Shown one piece after another: positions 5,446-14,164 of a stretch of DNA of 21,745 nucleotides. A model generated the notes under the pieces. It was given only the letters and a program-made list of their open reading frames with translations. It was not told where the DNA came from and made no database searches. The translations under genes and the position numbers were made by a program. Source of the stretch: a virus. Within the stretch, counting starts at the first letter, position 1, and every line of letters starts with the position of its first letter. The stretch spans positions 1 to 21,745 of the IMG/VR virus record IMGVR_UViG_3300035664_000100. One strand, written 5' to 3'.

Positions 5446-6319
5446 TGAAATGGGTTTATTTACATCTGGCGTAGCAATTCCAGCACATATCTTAAAAAAA
5501 GAGCTAAGTGAAACAACAAAAGCTCTTATAGGAACTTCTGATGCTCGCCGTATTGCAATTAGAGGTAACATCTTCCGTTTGTATGTTGGTGGGCAAGAAG
5601 TTGCTAAGAACGATGAACGTGCAATGAATGTAATTGTTGCCGCTAGTGCGCCTAAAACATCTCGTCAGTACTTTGGCGGTGTGTATCAAGAAGGTTCAAC
5701 ATCTGCACCTGACTGCTGGAGTTCGGATGGTGACCATCCAAGCCCTACTATTGAATCACCTAAACACTCTAACTGCGCTCAGTGCCCAATGAACATATCG
5801 GGGTCTGGTCAAGGTACAAGTAAAGGGTGTCGTTATATGCATCGTCTGGCAGTGTTACTTGAGAATGATATTAGTGGTGATATCTATGAGTTAGCTCTTC
5901 CTGCAACCTCTATCTTTGGTAAAGGTGAAAACGGTAAGATGCCTTTATTCCAGTATGTAAGACAAGTTGCATCGTACGGAGTTGATATTACTTCTGTTGT
6001 AACAGAGCTTCGTTTTGATACAGACTCTACAACACCTAAGATGGTGTTCCGTGCAATCAGAGCGCTAACTGAAGACGAGATGGAAACGGTATTAGAGAAA
6101 GGTGCTTCAGTTGAAGCTACCCAAGCAATCACAACAAACTTTGGGTCTAATAGAAAAGACGCAACCCCCGCTCCAGCAGTTAATAAAAAACCCGCGCTCG
6201 CAGCTCCAGTAGCTGTTGAAGAAGACGGAGATGAACCAGTAGTGAGAGAGAAGAAACCCGTTGCAAAAGTAGCTGACCCAGCAGACCTTGAGAGTACTCT
6301 GGCTGAATGGGCTGACTAA
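5438..6319 (+). CDS. Candidate ssDNA-binding protein with zinc motif and acidic tail, 293 aa
   Basis: The first 215 residues look folded, with beta-rich stretches such as RIAIRGNIFRLYVGGQEV and MNVIVAASAP. They contain four cysteines arranged as a likely zinc site: C93 in DCWSSDG, C113 and C116 in NCAQCP, and C131 in KGCRYMHR. Residues 215-293 are low-complexity Ala/Pro/Lys/Glu ending in the acidic, tryptophan-containing tail DLESTLAEWAD. A folded core, flexible linker and acidic tip is the layout of ssDNA-binding proteins, whose tail recruits partners; T4 gp32 also has a zinc site. The neighbouring HTH and primase-helicase genes fit this role. I know this as a recurrent phage protein without a firm name, so the function is inference. 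The gene overlaps the HTH gene by 8 bases and is followed directly by a terminator. Confidence 0.6.
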   Translation: MANEMGLFTSGVAIPAHILKKELSETTKALIGTSDARRIAIRGNIFRLYVGGQEVAKNDERAMNVIVAASAPKTSRQYFGGVYQEGSTSAPDCWSSDGDHPSPTIESPKHSNCAQCPMNISGSGQGTSKGCRYMHRLAVLLENDISGDIYELALPATSIFGKGENGKMPLFQYVRQVASYGVDITSVVTELRFDTDSTTPKMVFRAIRALTEDEMETVLEKGASVEATQAITTNFGSNRKDATPAPAVNKKPALAAPVAVEEDGDEPVVREKKPVAKVADPADLESTLAEWAD

Positions 6320-6335
6320 GTTCTGCAACCATTAG

Positions 6336-6364
6336 AAGGGGCGGATAGCACCGCCCCTTTTTTT
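6336..6364 (+). terminator. Rho-independent terminator
   Basis: A 7-bp GC stem (GGGGCGG at 6338-6344, CCGCCCC at 6351-6357) closes a 6-base loop and is followed by seven Ts (6358-6364); two As before the stem can extend pairing. It ends the unit of coiled-coil, HTH and candidate SSB genes. It lies only 22 bases before the primase-helicase start, with no obvious promoter between, so the downstream gene probably depends on readthrough or antitermination. Confidence 0.9.
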
Positions 6365-6385
6365 ACCCCAATTTTAGGTGTAGCC

Positions 6386-9175
6386 ATGAACAGGATAGAT
6401 TTTCTAGAGTCCGTATTAGCGCAAGGCGGTTTGTACTGCGCTGTAGGGATACATAAGAGCAAAGTAAATCAGTTATTTTTTAGTACTATTGAAGAAGTAT
6501 CAGCATGGGCTGATGAACAAATTTTGGCTGGAGTAGATGTCTATTTCTCTCCTGCTACTTACCAGTCTGCAATCAGTAGAAGTGCTAAGAACACACGGAT
6601 GTTTAAGTCTATATGGATTGATTTGGATATTGGTAAGGGTACTGAGTTCGCTTCCCAGCTAGAGGGTATAAAAGCCCTAAAAGAGTTTTGTAGTGCAGTG
6701 AAACTACCTAAACCAACCATTGTGTCTTCAGGCTACGGTATGCATATTTACTGGGCGTTTGAAGAAGAAGTCGACTACAACGATTGGAAACCTTTAGCTA
6801 CTGCATTAGTAAACCGTATTAACTTTGAGCGTTTTGCTGTTAAAGACAAGGGCATCACAACTGATGCGGCTCGTATCCTACGGATACCCAGCACTAAAAA
6901 CTTTAAACGCGGCGAAGAGATGAGCGTTGAAGTGATAGCACTAGGACAGCCCGTACCTATCGACTTACTTAAAGAGACATTAGAGCCTAAAGATTCGTTA
7001 AGTCCTCTAGCACAAGCAGAGCTTGCCGCGTCAAATGTCACGTTAAATGAGACTACTCGTGCGCTCCTTGGGAATATTATTTATAAGTTCTCTCGTATCA
7101 TGCAAAAGAGCGTTATAGGGAATGGGTGTGCACAGCTTCTACATATATACCAGAATCAAAACGAGATATCGGAACCTCTTTGGAGGTCAGGTCTTTCCAT
7201 TGCACAATTCTGCGTAGATAGTGACACTGCCATACATAAAATATCTCGCGCTCATGATGAGTATGACCCAGCAGAAACCGAAAGAAAAGCGGCACTAATA
7301 AAAGGACCTCATCTATGCGAAACATTTAATACTATTCACCCACAGATGTGCATAGGCTGTAAGCATATTGGGAATATAACAACACCCTTGATGTTAGGTA
7401 GAGACATACTAGAAGCATCACCAGCAGATAATTTGATTACTGCAGAGAGTAAAGAGCTTGGCACAATAGACATAGAAATACCCCAATACCCATACCCCTA
7501 CACCAGAGGACCTAATGGCGGCGTGTACGTCAAGAGTGTAATCGATGGCGGTGACGATGAAGATACAGATAAGGCTTTAGTATATGAAAACGATTTTTAT
7601 GTAGTAGGTAGACGTACTGACCCAAATGATGGAGAGGTATTGCATATGCGCCTTATTCGTCCACACGATGGCGTGAGTGATTTTATTGCTCCTCTTGCAA
7701 CTGTAACGGCAGGAGACAAATGTCGTGAGCTTCTGTCTCATAAAGGGATTGCGGCTCATACCAATCAGATGAAACTAATTATGTCTTATCTAGTAGCGTG
7801 GACTAAACACCTACAGAATACAACGAAAGCAGAACACGTACGAGTGCAGTTTGGGTGGTCTCCAGATAACGCTTCATTTGTTATTGGTGCACGAGAACTC
7901 TCGAAGGGCACAGCACCTCGATACAGTCCGCCTTCAGCTACCACACAGCAAGCCGCGAAAGTGTACACTAAAGAAGGGTCACTCGAAGCATGGTCTAGCG
8001 TAGTTAACACTTATGGTCTTCCGGGAAATGAAGTGCGAGCGTTTGCATTATTCCTAAGTTTGGGTGCTCCTATGTTTAGAACTTTCTCGCTGGGTGGTGC
8101 TATGCTTCACTTAACTAATGCATCATCAGGGGTGGGTAAATCGACTATTCAGTATGTGGCTAACAGCGTATGGGGTCACCCTACGAAAACTATGCTAGTA
8201 AATGACGATAAGATTCTTGCTAAGTATCAGCGTATGGGTATCATCCAAAACCTTATTCTTTGCATTGATGAGCTAACTAATTTACCTGCTGATGAGATTA
8301 GTGACTTGGCATTTGGTATTACTAACGGTCGTGGTAGAAACCGTATGAGCTCTTCAGCTAACATCGAAAGAATTAACAATACAACATGGTCTATGCCTTG
8401 CATCACGTCTGGTAACAACAGCTTGCATGAAGTACTGCAAACATTAAAGGCTGACCCAGAGGGTGAGATACTGCGTATCTTAGAGCTTGAAGTAGTCCGT
8501 GCTGATGCACTTACTAAGCAGGAATCTGACCAGCTATTTAGTAGAGACCTTGTAAACAACTACGGTCATGCAGGGGATATGATTGTGCAAGCTATCCTAG
8601 ATAACTACGAAGAGTCTGTTAATAACTTGTTTGAGTATCAACGCGAGTTTGACGATAAAGCTAATTTATATCAACGAGACCGCTATTACTCTGCATTGGT
8701 TGCAACGGCTATATTTGGTGGGAAGCTTGCTAATGAACTCGGTATTATTAATATCCCTGTTGAGCCTGTAATTGACTATCTGATATCTAAACTCGGACAC
8801 GCTAAGAAAGTAGTAAAGGTGCAAGAAGATAAAGCATCCGCTAACTTAGGGCTGTTCATGTCTGAGCATATACAAAACCAACTAGTGATAAATAACAAAG
8901 CACCTAATATATCGGGTGTACTTAGTGTACCGATTGAAACTCCACGTGGCGCTCTTGTGATACGCAGGGAGCCAGATACGCATAGAGCCTATATTATATC
9001 GTCAGTAATGAAGTCGTGGTGCGCCAAGAAGCAGATATCGTATAAGTGCCTCATAGATGATCTAAAAAAGATAGGTATCCTACTAGATACAGCTAAGGTT
9101 AGAATGTCCGCAGGGACGGTGCAGGATAGTCCTGCAGTATTTGCTTTGGTACTTGATACTACACAGATGGTATGA
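6386..9175 (+). CDS. Primase-helicase fusion (AEP-type primase plus DUF927-like ATPase)
   Basis: This 929-residue protein has two enzymatic halves. Residues 1-200 carry archaeo-eukaryotic primase-polymerase motifs: the metal-binding pair D79-x-D81 in WIDLDIGKG, SSGYGMHIYW (H120) and TTDAARILRIPST (D160, R163, R166). A probable zinc motif lies near residue 311 (C311, C322, C325, H327). Residues 550-700 contain a P-loop ATPase resembling DUF927 helicases: NASSGVGKST (K585), Walker B LILCIDELTNL (D628, E629) and GITNGRGRNRM as a candidate arginine finger. Such fusions synthesise primers and unwind DNA at the phage fork. All key residues are visible, so both activities are plausible. Residues 360-550 and 700-929 match nothing I recognise. 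A GGTG near 6377 is the likely ribosome-binding site. The gene follows a strong terminator and ends at a bidirectional one. Confidence 0.85.
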   Translation: MNRIDFLESVLAQGGLYCAVGIHKSKVNQLFFSTIEEVSAWADEQILAGVDVYFSPATYQSAISRSAKNTRMFKSIWIDLDIGKGTEFASQLEGIKALKEFCSAVKLPKPTIVSSGYGMHIYWAFEEEVDYNDWKPLATALVNRINFERFAVKDKGITTDAARILRIPSTKNFKRGEEMSVEVIALGQPVPIDLLKETLEPKDSLSPLAQAELAASNVTLNETTRALLGNIIYKFSRIMQKSVIGNGCAQLLHIYQNQNEISEPLWRSGLSIAQFCVDSDTAIHKISRAHDEYDPAETERKAALIKGPHLCETFNTIHPQMCIGCKHIGNITTPLMLGRDILEASPADNLITAESKELGTIDIEIPQYPYPYTRGPNGGVYVKSVIDGGDDEDTDKALVYENDFYVVGRRTDPNDGEVLHMRLIRPHDGVSDFIAPLATVTAGDKCRELLSHKGIAAHTNQMKLIMSYLVAWTKHLQNTTKAEHVRVQFGWSPDNASFVIGARELSKGTAPRYSPPSATTQQAAKVYTKEGSLEAWSSVVNTYGLPGNEVRAFALFLSLGAPMFRTFSLGGAMLHLTNASSGVGKSTIQYVANSVWGHPTKTMLVNDDKILAKYQRMGIIQNLILCIDELTNLPADEISDLAFGITNGRGRNRMSSSANIERINNTTWSMPCITSGNNSLHEVLQTLKADPEGEILRILELEVVRADALTKQESDQLFSRDLVNNYGHAGDMIVQAILDNYEESVNNLFEYQREFDDKANLYQRDRYYSALVATAIFGGKLANELGIINIPVEPVIDYLISKLGHAKKVVKVQEDKASANLGLFMSEHIQNQLVINNKAPNISGVLSVPIETPRGALVIRREPDTHRAYIISSVMKSWCAKKQISYKCLIDDLKKIGILLDTAKVRMSAGTVQDSPAVFALVLDTTQMV

Positions 9176-9204
9176 AAAAGGGGGCATATGCCCCCTCTCT
9201 TTTT
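9175..9204. terminator. Bidirectional terminator between convergent units
   Basis: The perfect palindrome GGGGGCATATGCCCCC (9180-9195) is flanked by AAAAA on the left (9175-9179) and a T-rich CTCTTTTT tract on the right (to 9204). On either strand this gives a GC stem followed by Us. It occupies the 27 bases between the primase-helicase stop and the stop of the giant virion gene on the other strand, so it can end both units. Confidence 0.9.
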
Positions 9205-12200
9205 AGTGAACTTTATCGTATAAAGTCTGGACGTGTGACAGGAGCCTACGCTCCTTTGTTTTGAGAGCGTTTAACTTGGCAGTCTTATCTTCTGAAGATA
9301 AGTTCTTGTTATTGGATATCTGCCGAGATCTCTGATGGTTTTTATCTAACTCCGTTTTGATATGGTTCATACGTTGATGTACGCTAGGGTCTAATAAAGC
9401 TTTATATTCCTGTTTAAACTCCTTAGCTTCCGCCCGCTTACCATCTTTCACAAGAGCGTTGTAAGTATTATTTGCACGTCTCACCTCTTCATCCAAACTG
9501 TAGTAGGTATCAGTAGCCTGTTCAAAGTTTTCTTTAGGTACAAGCCCTGTCATACTTGGAATCATTCTAGCTATCTCACGAGCCGAATAATCTTTAGTAG
9601 GGTTATCCGAAATAAGATTAGATATATTAGATACCCCAAGTACTGCTGTACCCATACCACCAAAAATACCTTTAACCATATGGTCAAACTTAACAGGGGA
9701 CACACCAAACTTACCTACTAACTTCCCTAACTCAGACGTTTTTTCATCATATTGATATTCTGGGAGCTTACCTTGTAGACGTTCTGCAACAATAGGTCTG
9801 CCTGTATAGAAATCATAATTAGCTGCAAGCTGTACAGGTTCCTTAACAGCAGGAGGTACTAGAGGGATGTTAATTCCTGAAGCAGATAGTATCGCATCTC
9901 TATAAGCTTCTAGGGTTTGTTTAGGGTTCTCATCTCCTCCTAGACCATGAAATAAATGATTCCCTGTAATAAAGGGTAGTGCGAAAATATCAGGTCGAAT
10001 AGGCACAGACACAGGAGAATTACCCCCAAACACCATAATATGCGTATCCCGTTCATGAATGTCCCCTTTGTTAAATGCATCTTTATCCTCATCATCTCCA
10101 AGCACAGTTCCATATAACATATTATAGAGTAGTGACGACACCATCATCACCATTGAAGTACTTAGTAGACGCTTACGAATACTTTTATTATCTGCGCTAG
10201 ACTGGTATGCAAGACCTCTCCCAGCTAGTACTTGGAACGCTGCGCGTTGTGCTTGGAGCGCTGCCCCCATAAAAGGTGTCATAGACCGAAGTTGTTCTAG
10301 TTTTGCAGAAGCCCCACGTCTACGGAAGTTAATTACGTCAAACGCTCTCTGATAGGCAATAGACTTAGCACGAGGGTCGCCCTCTAACTCCTTCATAGTA
10401 CGTTTATACACTGCTTGACGAATAGCGTTATCCCCAGCCATAGCAAACTGCTCTAACCAGTCTTTAGTTTTACGTAGTGTACCTTTAGGTTTACTACTTA
10501 AGTGAGTATGGTGAGCCGTATCATATACATGAAGAGAACGTGAATCTGCATAAGCGTCTTTTGAACCTACAGCCCCAATACGTTTTAGTATATCGTGAGT
10601 CTGAGATTTATCTTTAGAGAATGCAGTTAACCCAAACTCTACTACCATATCTTTAAGTAGCATAGCTGGATTCTTAACCCCCGTAGAGAACGCTGCAGAG
10701 TATATGTCTTGAGGTAGCTGCGCAATCGTAAAGGTTGGGGCAAGAACGATAGTATCACGCATGAAGTTACTTACATCTGAGATTAACTTAAATGTAAGCG
10801 GTGCAGCAGGTATACCCGTAAATGCAAGTGCCATTAGAGGGTCTTCAAATTTCCAGTACTGTTTCTTACCATGAAAATAGCACGTTATAGCCCCTTCTTT
10901 ATCCGTCTTAGTACCATATAACCGTGACACAGAACCTTCGGGTAAGTACCGTCTAGCAACATCAATTAAGTCCGTAGCTTTCTTAGCCCTAATGGCACGG
11001 GAATTACTCAGCTGCACCCAATGCTCTACGTTATCCATCATGTTAAAGACGTCGCGCTTAGACCCTTTATAGCTACGCTCACGCATACCCTTAGTTAAGG
11101 ATGAGATATTAGTCTTATATGCACCAGTAGCCATATCTTCGTAGATATTATCGAGTTCTTCATTAGTGACTTCTTTAGTCATAATACGCCACATAGGAGC
11201 ATATGCGGCGGCGTCAAAATAGGCTGTAGCTTTTTCTTTCGAGTACAACCCAGAATCTACAAGTGTACCTATGACATTCTCTCTAATCTTATGCCACATC
11301 TTCTCAGCCTTAACAAAACCATCTACTGTTTTATAGGCATCAATAGCTTTGTTGCAGTCTTCTTCTGATAAAGATTCTAAGTCTAACTTTGCTTTCAGTT
11401 CACGGGATTGTTTATAAAGTGCAGACTTTGCAGCAGGGTCGGTTTGTTTGTTAGCCTCTACTTTTAGAGAATGCATCTTTTTGTACATCTCTTGCAGTCG
11501 TTTAGATACCATATACGTAGTGAAGAACCTATTAGTCTCGTACTCTGACCAACCTTCCGCTTTACCTGCATCCTCCATTAGCTGACGCATAGATACCACG
11601 TTATCCGTTTTATCTACGGCTACGAAAAACTCTGTATCTTTGTCATACTCCATACCCCCCCGCAGTGCCGCTTCAGCTGCCATTGAAGACTCATTTACAG
11701 TTTGGGCTTGGGATATCCTATCCATAATACGCCCTATTACATTAGGGTCTAGTCCCATACTCTGTAAAGTTCTACGCATCGAGTTAACAAATCTTGCATC
11801 ATGGCTGACCATTTTTGTTTCGTACAAATCTGCTTTATCCTGCATATTTTTAGCTGAGATACCAAGAGTATCTCTAAGCCCTTTCTTCTTTTTAACCGCA
11901 GCAGGACGCATACCCTGACGGTCTTTCTCTACTTGCTCTTGGAGCTTTGAGTTTGGGGTTACTGAGAATGCAGTCTCTTCTCTCGGTGCACGAGTAGCTG
12001 TTTGTGACTCTCTACGCAGTGCTTTAGCGGCTAAGTGATGAGCGTCTGCTTCTGTTAAATCTAACTTTGCACCGAATGTAGTGCGTGCCCAGTTTTTAAT
12101 TGCTGATACTGCACGTTTTACTATGGGTAGATGAGGCGCGTTCTCAACTAAGTATGCTAGAGTTTCTTCGCCCTTTAAGTGTTCTGGAGTATTCTCAGGT

Positions 12201-14155
12201 ACAGACTCTCTTGCACGGTCAAACGCTTCACCTTTAGTAGTTAGCGCTTGAGACGTTAAATCACTCCAAACTTTATCCCCTACCATACCTCTCATACCAA
12301 CGTGTACACCCATCTCATGCATCGCCACTTTAGGTAGCGACTCTGGGGTAAGCTTACTGGCAACTAAATGCACCTCACCTTGAGGTGTTGTAAGCCCTTG
12401 TACGTTCTCTGGATGGTCTTCGCCGGGTAGTGTATCTCTAGTATCGTGCAAAGTAAGTTTACCGCTCTCAATAAGGCGTTTCATCTCTGGGGTGAAATGA
12501 GGCTGCAAAGACTCTACGTTATGCTCCGTTATAGCATCTGATGTAGCTACTGACAATATAGGTTCGGGTACCTCTTGTTCTGTTTCTGGTGCTACTTGTT
12601 CTGTAGTCTGAGACCCTTGCTTAAACATCTTAGTAATGTCAGCCATCGTGACATTAGTTTGCTTACCCACAGTATTATCGGGCATCGGATACTCTACTGT
12701 GTACAGTGGTACACCGGCTTCTAGTTCTCCTGTTTTAGTATAAGTAGCTGTCTGCCCATTGATAGTGAATGAGCCGCCTTCTTCATTAAGTGTAGGTTCT
12801 GTTTCTGGCTCTGTTACTTCTGGCGCTACATTCTCAGCCTGCGGCTGTTCTGCCGCTGGTGCTGTCTGCCGCGCATACTCGCGTTGCTTTTCTAAGTGAG
12901 CTTCCCATGCAGTGTCATCAAACTCTTTAGGTAGAGCAGAGGCAAAATCTATATCTTCTTCACCTTCTACAGGTGCTTCGTCTGACTTATAGCGTTTCAA
13001 ACGCTCATCGAGTGCATTGATAGTTTCTTCAGATTCGTAGTGTCTTGGGTCTGATAGCTCTGCATACAGTTCTGGGTGGTCGTCTGGATTTACCCCTGCA
13101 AGCTCAAGACCGTCCTCCATGTCTACTTTACGATCTCTTTCTGAGAACCCTTGTGGTTGCGTAGGTTGCACTGGTTCTACTGCGGGTTGTTCTGGTGCTT
13201 GTTGCTCACCTGAGCCGCTCATTACAGATGCACCGCCACCCATAACAGTACCTAAGATAGAACCTAATGTTGCATCGTCAACAGCTCCTTCAAGAAGTGT
13301 AGGTAAATTAGTAGCACCTTTTGCATAGTTGTCCCAGATGCGCTCTTGCCCTGATTGAAGTGCTTCTTCTGCACCTTCACCTAACGTAGACACAAGGACT
13401 CGTTTAACAACACTGGGGTTGCGTGCAGCCTCTTCACCCATATCTCTAGCAAGTGTACCGTATAGAGTATCTTCTACGTTAGTACCGCCAGCTTTAGATA
13501 CAAGCTTACCTGCAAACCGTCCAATAACTGCATCTAGTGCACCTGACCCTAAAGCGGCAAGCTCTCCTTTGCCTGAGAGTTCTTTATCTGGAGCTTCTGC
13601 GGTAAGTTTCTGGGCTTCTTGTCCCATCTGTGCAAAACCTTCACCAATACTCGGTGCGTACTTCGCCAGTGCAGGAACACCTTTAGTTAGTAGTTTAGCC
13701 TCTGCCCCGCCTGTAAGCATAGGGATAATATTCTCACCAACTAACTCAGCTACAGCAGAGGGGTTTTCTATAGCTGCACTTAGAATATTACCTGCACCTT
13801 TTGCTTCGGTTAGGTTTTTATAGGCTTGCTGCTGTTGAGGAGATGCGTTCTCTTGCAAATACTCCTTAGCTTTCCCTAAGTCAACACCGTGCTCACTAAG
13901 ATACTTAGTTGCATTAACCCCTGGAAGTAGGTCTGCTAACCCTTCAACCTGTTGAAGCCCACTAATACCACTTCTACCCGCAGTAACACCTATATCTTTA
14001 GCGATATCAGCACCAGTACGAGAAGGGAGTTCTTGAGGCTCCTGCATTTGTGCCTGCATTTCACGGTAGTGGTTAGCTAATTCTCTAGCATCTTCTACAT
14101 TACCCGCAGCATCAGCCTTCTCTAAAGCCGCACCAATTTCTTCTAACGTAGCCAT
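9203..14155 (-). CDS. Giant internal virion/ejection protein with zincin-like motif and LPD38-like region, 1650 aa
   Basis: This is the largest gene and last in the leftward cassette. Residues 1-40 form a helical leader (MATLEEIGAALEKADAAGNV) that I recognise from large phage virion proteins. Residues 60-315 are Ala/Gly-rich and helical, and 315-545 a Pro/Glu/Gln-rich linker. Residues 550-715 hold HEMGVH (H613, E614, H618) followed by EETLAYLVEN (E663-E664), resembling a zincin metallopeptidase with a HExxxH spacing. Residues about 1235-1320, with MAGDNAIRQAVY, INFRRRG and MTPFMGAALQAQRAAF, resemble polyvalent-protein domain LPD38. A hydrophobic segment (SMVMMVSSLLYNMLYG) follows near 1330-1350 and a coiled coil ends the protein. 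Size and position match T7 gp16-like proteins ejected into the host, but no transglycosylase motif was found. AAGGA sits about 6 bases before the start. Confidence 0.72.
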   Translation of the reverse strand: MATLEEIGAALEKADAAGNVEDARELANHYREMQAQMQEPQELPSRTGADIAKDIGVTAGRSGISGLQQVEGLADLLPGVNATKYLSEHGVDLGKAKEYLQENASPQQQQAYKNLTEAKGAGNILSAAIENPSAVAELVGENIIPMLTGGAEAKLLTKGVPALAKYAPSIGEGFAQMGQEAQKLTAEAPDKELSGKGELAALGSGALDAVIGRFAGKLVSKAGGTNVEDTLYGTLARDMGEEAARNPSVVKRVLVSTLGEGAEEALQSGQERIWDNYAKGATNLPTLLEGAVDDATLGSILGTVMGGGASVMSGSGEQQAPEQPAVEPVQPTQPQGFSERDRKVDMEDGLELAGVNPDDHPELYAELSDPRHYESEETINALDERLKRYKSDEAPVEGEEDIDFASALPKEFDDTAWEAHLEKQREYARQTAPAAEQPQAENVAPEVTEPETEPTLNEEGGSFTINGQTATYTKTGELEAGVPLYTVEYPMPDNTVGKQTNVTMADITKMFKQGSQTTEQVAPETEQEVPEPILSVATSDAITEHNVESLQPHFTPEMKRLIESGKLTLHDTRDTLPGEDHPENVQGLTTPQGEVHLVASKLTPESLPKVAMHEMGVHVGMRGMVGDKVWSDLTSQALTTKGEAFDRARESVPENTPEHLKGEETLAYLVENAPHLPIVKRAVSAIKNWARTTFGAKLDLTEADAHHLAAKALRRESQTATRAPREETAFSVTPNSKLQEQVEKDRQGMRPAAVKKKKGLRDTLGISAKNMQDKADLYETKMVSHDARFVNSMRRTLQSMGLDPNVIGRIMDRISQAQTVNESSMAAEAALRGGMEYDKDTEFFVAVDKTDNVVSMRQLMEDAGKAEGWSEYETNRFFTTYMVSKRLQEMYKKMHSLKVEANKQTDPAAKSALYKQSRELKAKLDLESLSEEDCNKAIDAYKTVDGFVKAEKMWHKIRENVIGTLVDSGLYSKEKATAYFDAAAYAPMWRIMTKEVTNEELDNIYEDMATGAYKTNISSLTKGMRERSYKGSKRDVFNMMDNVEHWVQLSNSRAIRAKKATDLIDVARRYLPEGSVSRLYGTKTDKEGAITCYFHGKKQYWKFEDPLMALAFTGIPAAPLTFKLISDVSNFMRDTIVLAPTFTIAQLPQDIYSAAFSTGVKNPAMLLKDMVVEFGLTAFSKDKSQTHDILKRIGAVGSKDAYADSRSLHVYDTAHHTHLSSKPKGTLRKTKDWLEQFAMAGDNAIRQAVYKRTMKELEGDPRAKSIAYQRAFDVINFRRRGASAKLEQLRSMTPFMGAALQAQRAAFQVLAGRGLAYQSSADNKSIRKRLLSTSMVMMVSSLLYNMLYGTVLGDDEDKDAFNKGDIHERDTHIMVFGGNSPVSVPIRPDIFALPFITGNHLFHGLGGDENPKQTLEAYRDAILSASGINIPLVPPAVKEPVQLAANYDFYTGRPIVAERLQGKLPEYQYDEKTSELGKLVGKFGVSPVKFDHMVKGIFGGMGTAVLGVSNISNLISDNPTKDYSAREIARMIPSMTGLVPKENFEQATDTYYSLDEEVRRANNTYNALVKDGKRAEAKEFKQEYKALLDPSVHQRMNHIKTELDKNHQRSRQISNNKNLSSEDKTAKLNALKTKERRLLSHVQTLYDKVH

Positions 14156-14164
14156 AAAAGTCCT

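Noticed and set aside
7960-7969. Second copy of the AGTGTACACT palindrome as an operator
   Set aside because: It falls inside the primase-helicase gene where codons for VYT explain it, with no promoter around it.
8227-8559. A 110-residue - strand ORF inside the primase-helicase gene
   Set aside because: It is antisense to the region carrying the DUF927-like ATPase's Walker B and arginine-finger motifs, with Ser-rich shadow composition and no upstream signals.
13419-13823. A 134-residue + strand ORF inside the giant gene
   Set aside because: It is antisense to a continuous, domain-bearing reading frame, has Ser/Ala/Pro-rich composition typical of shadow frames and has no start signals.
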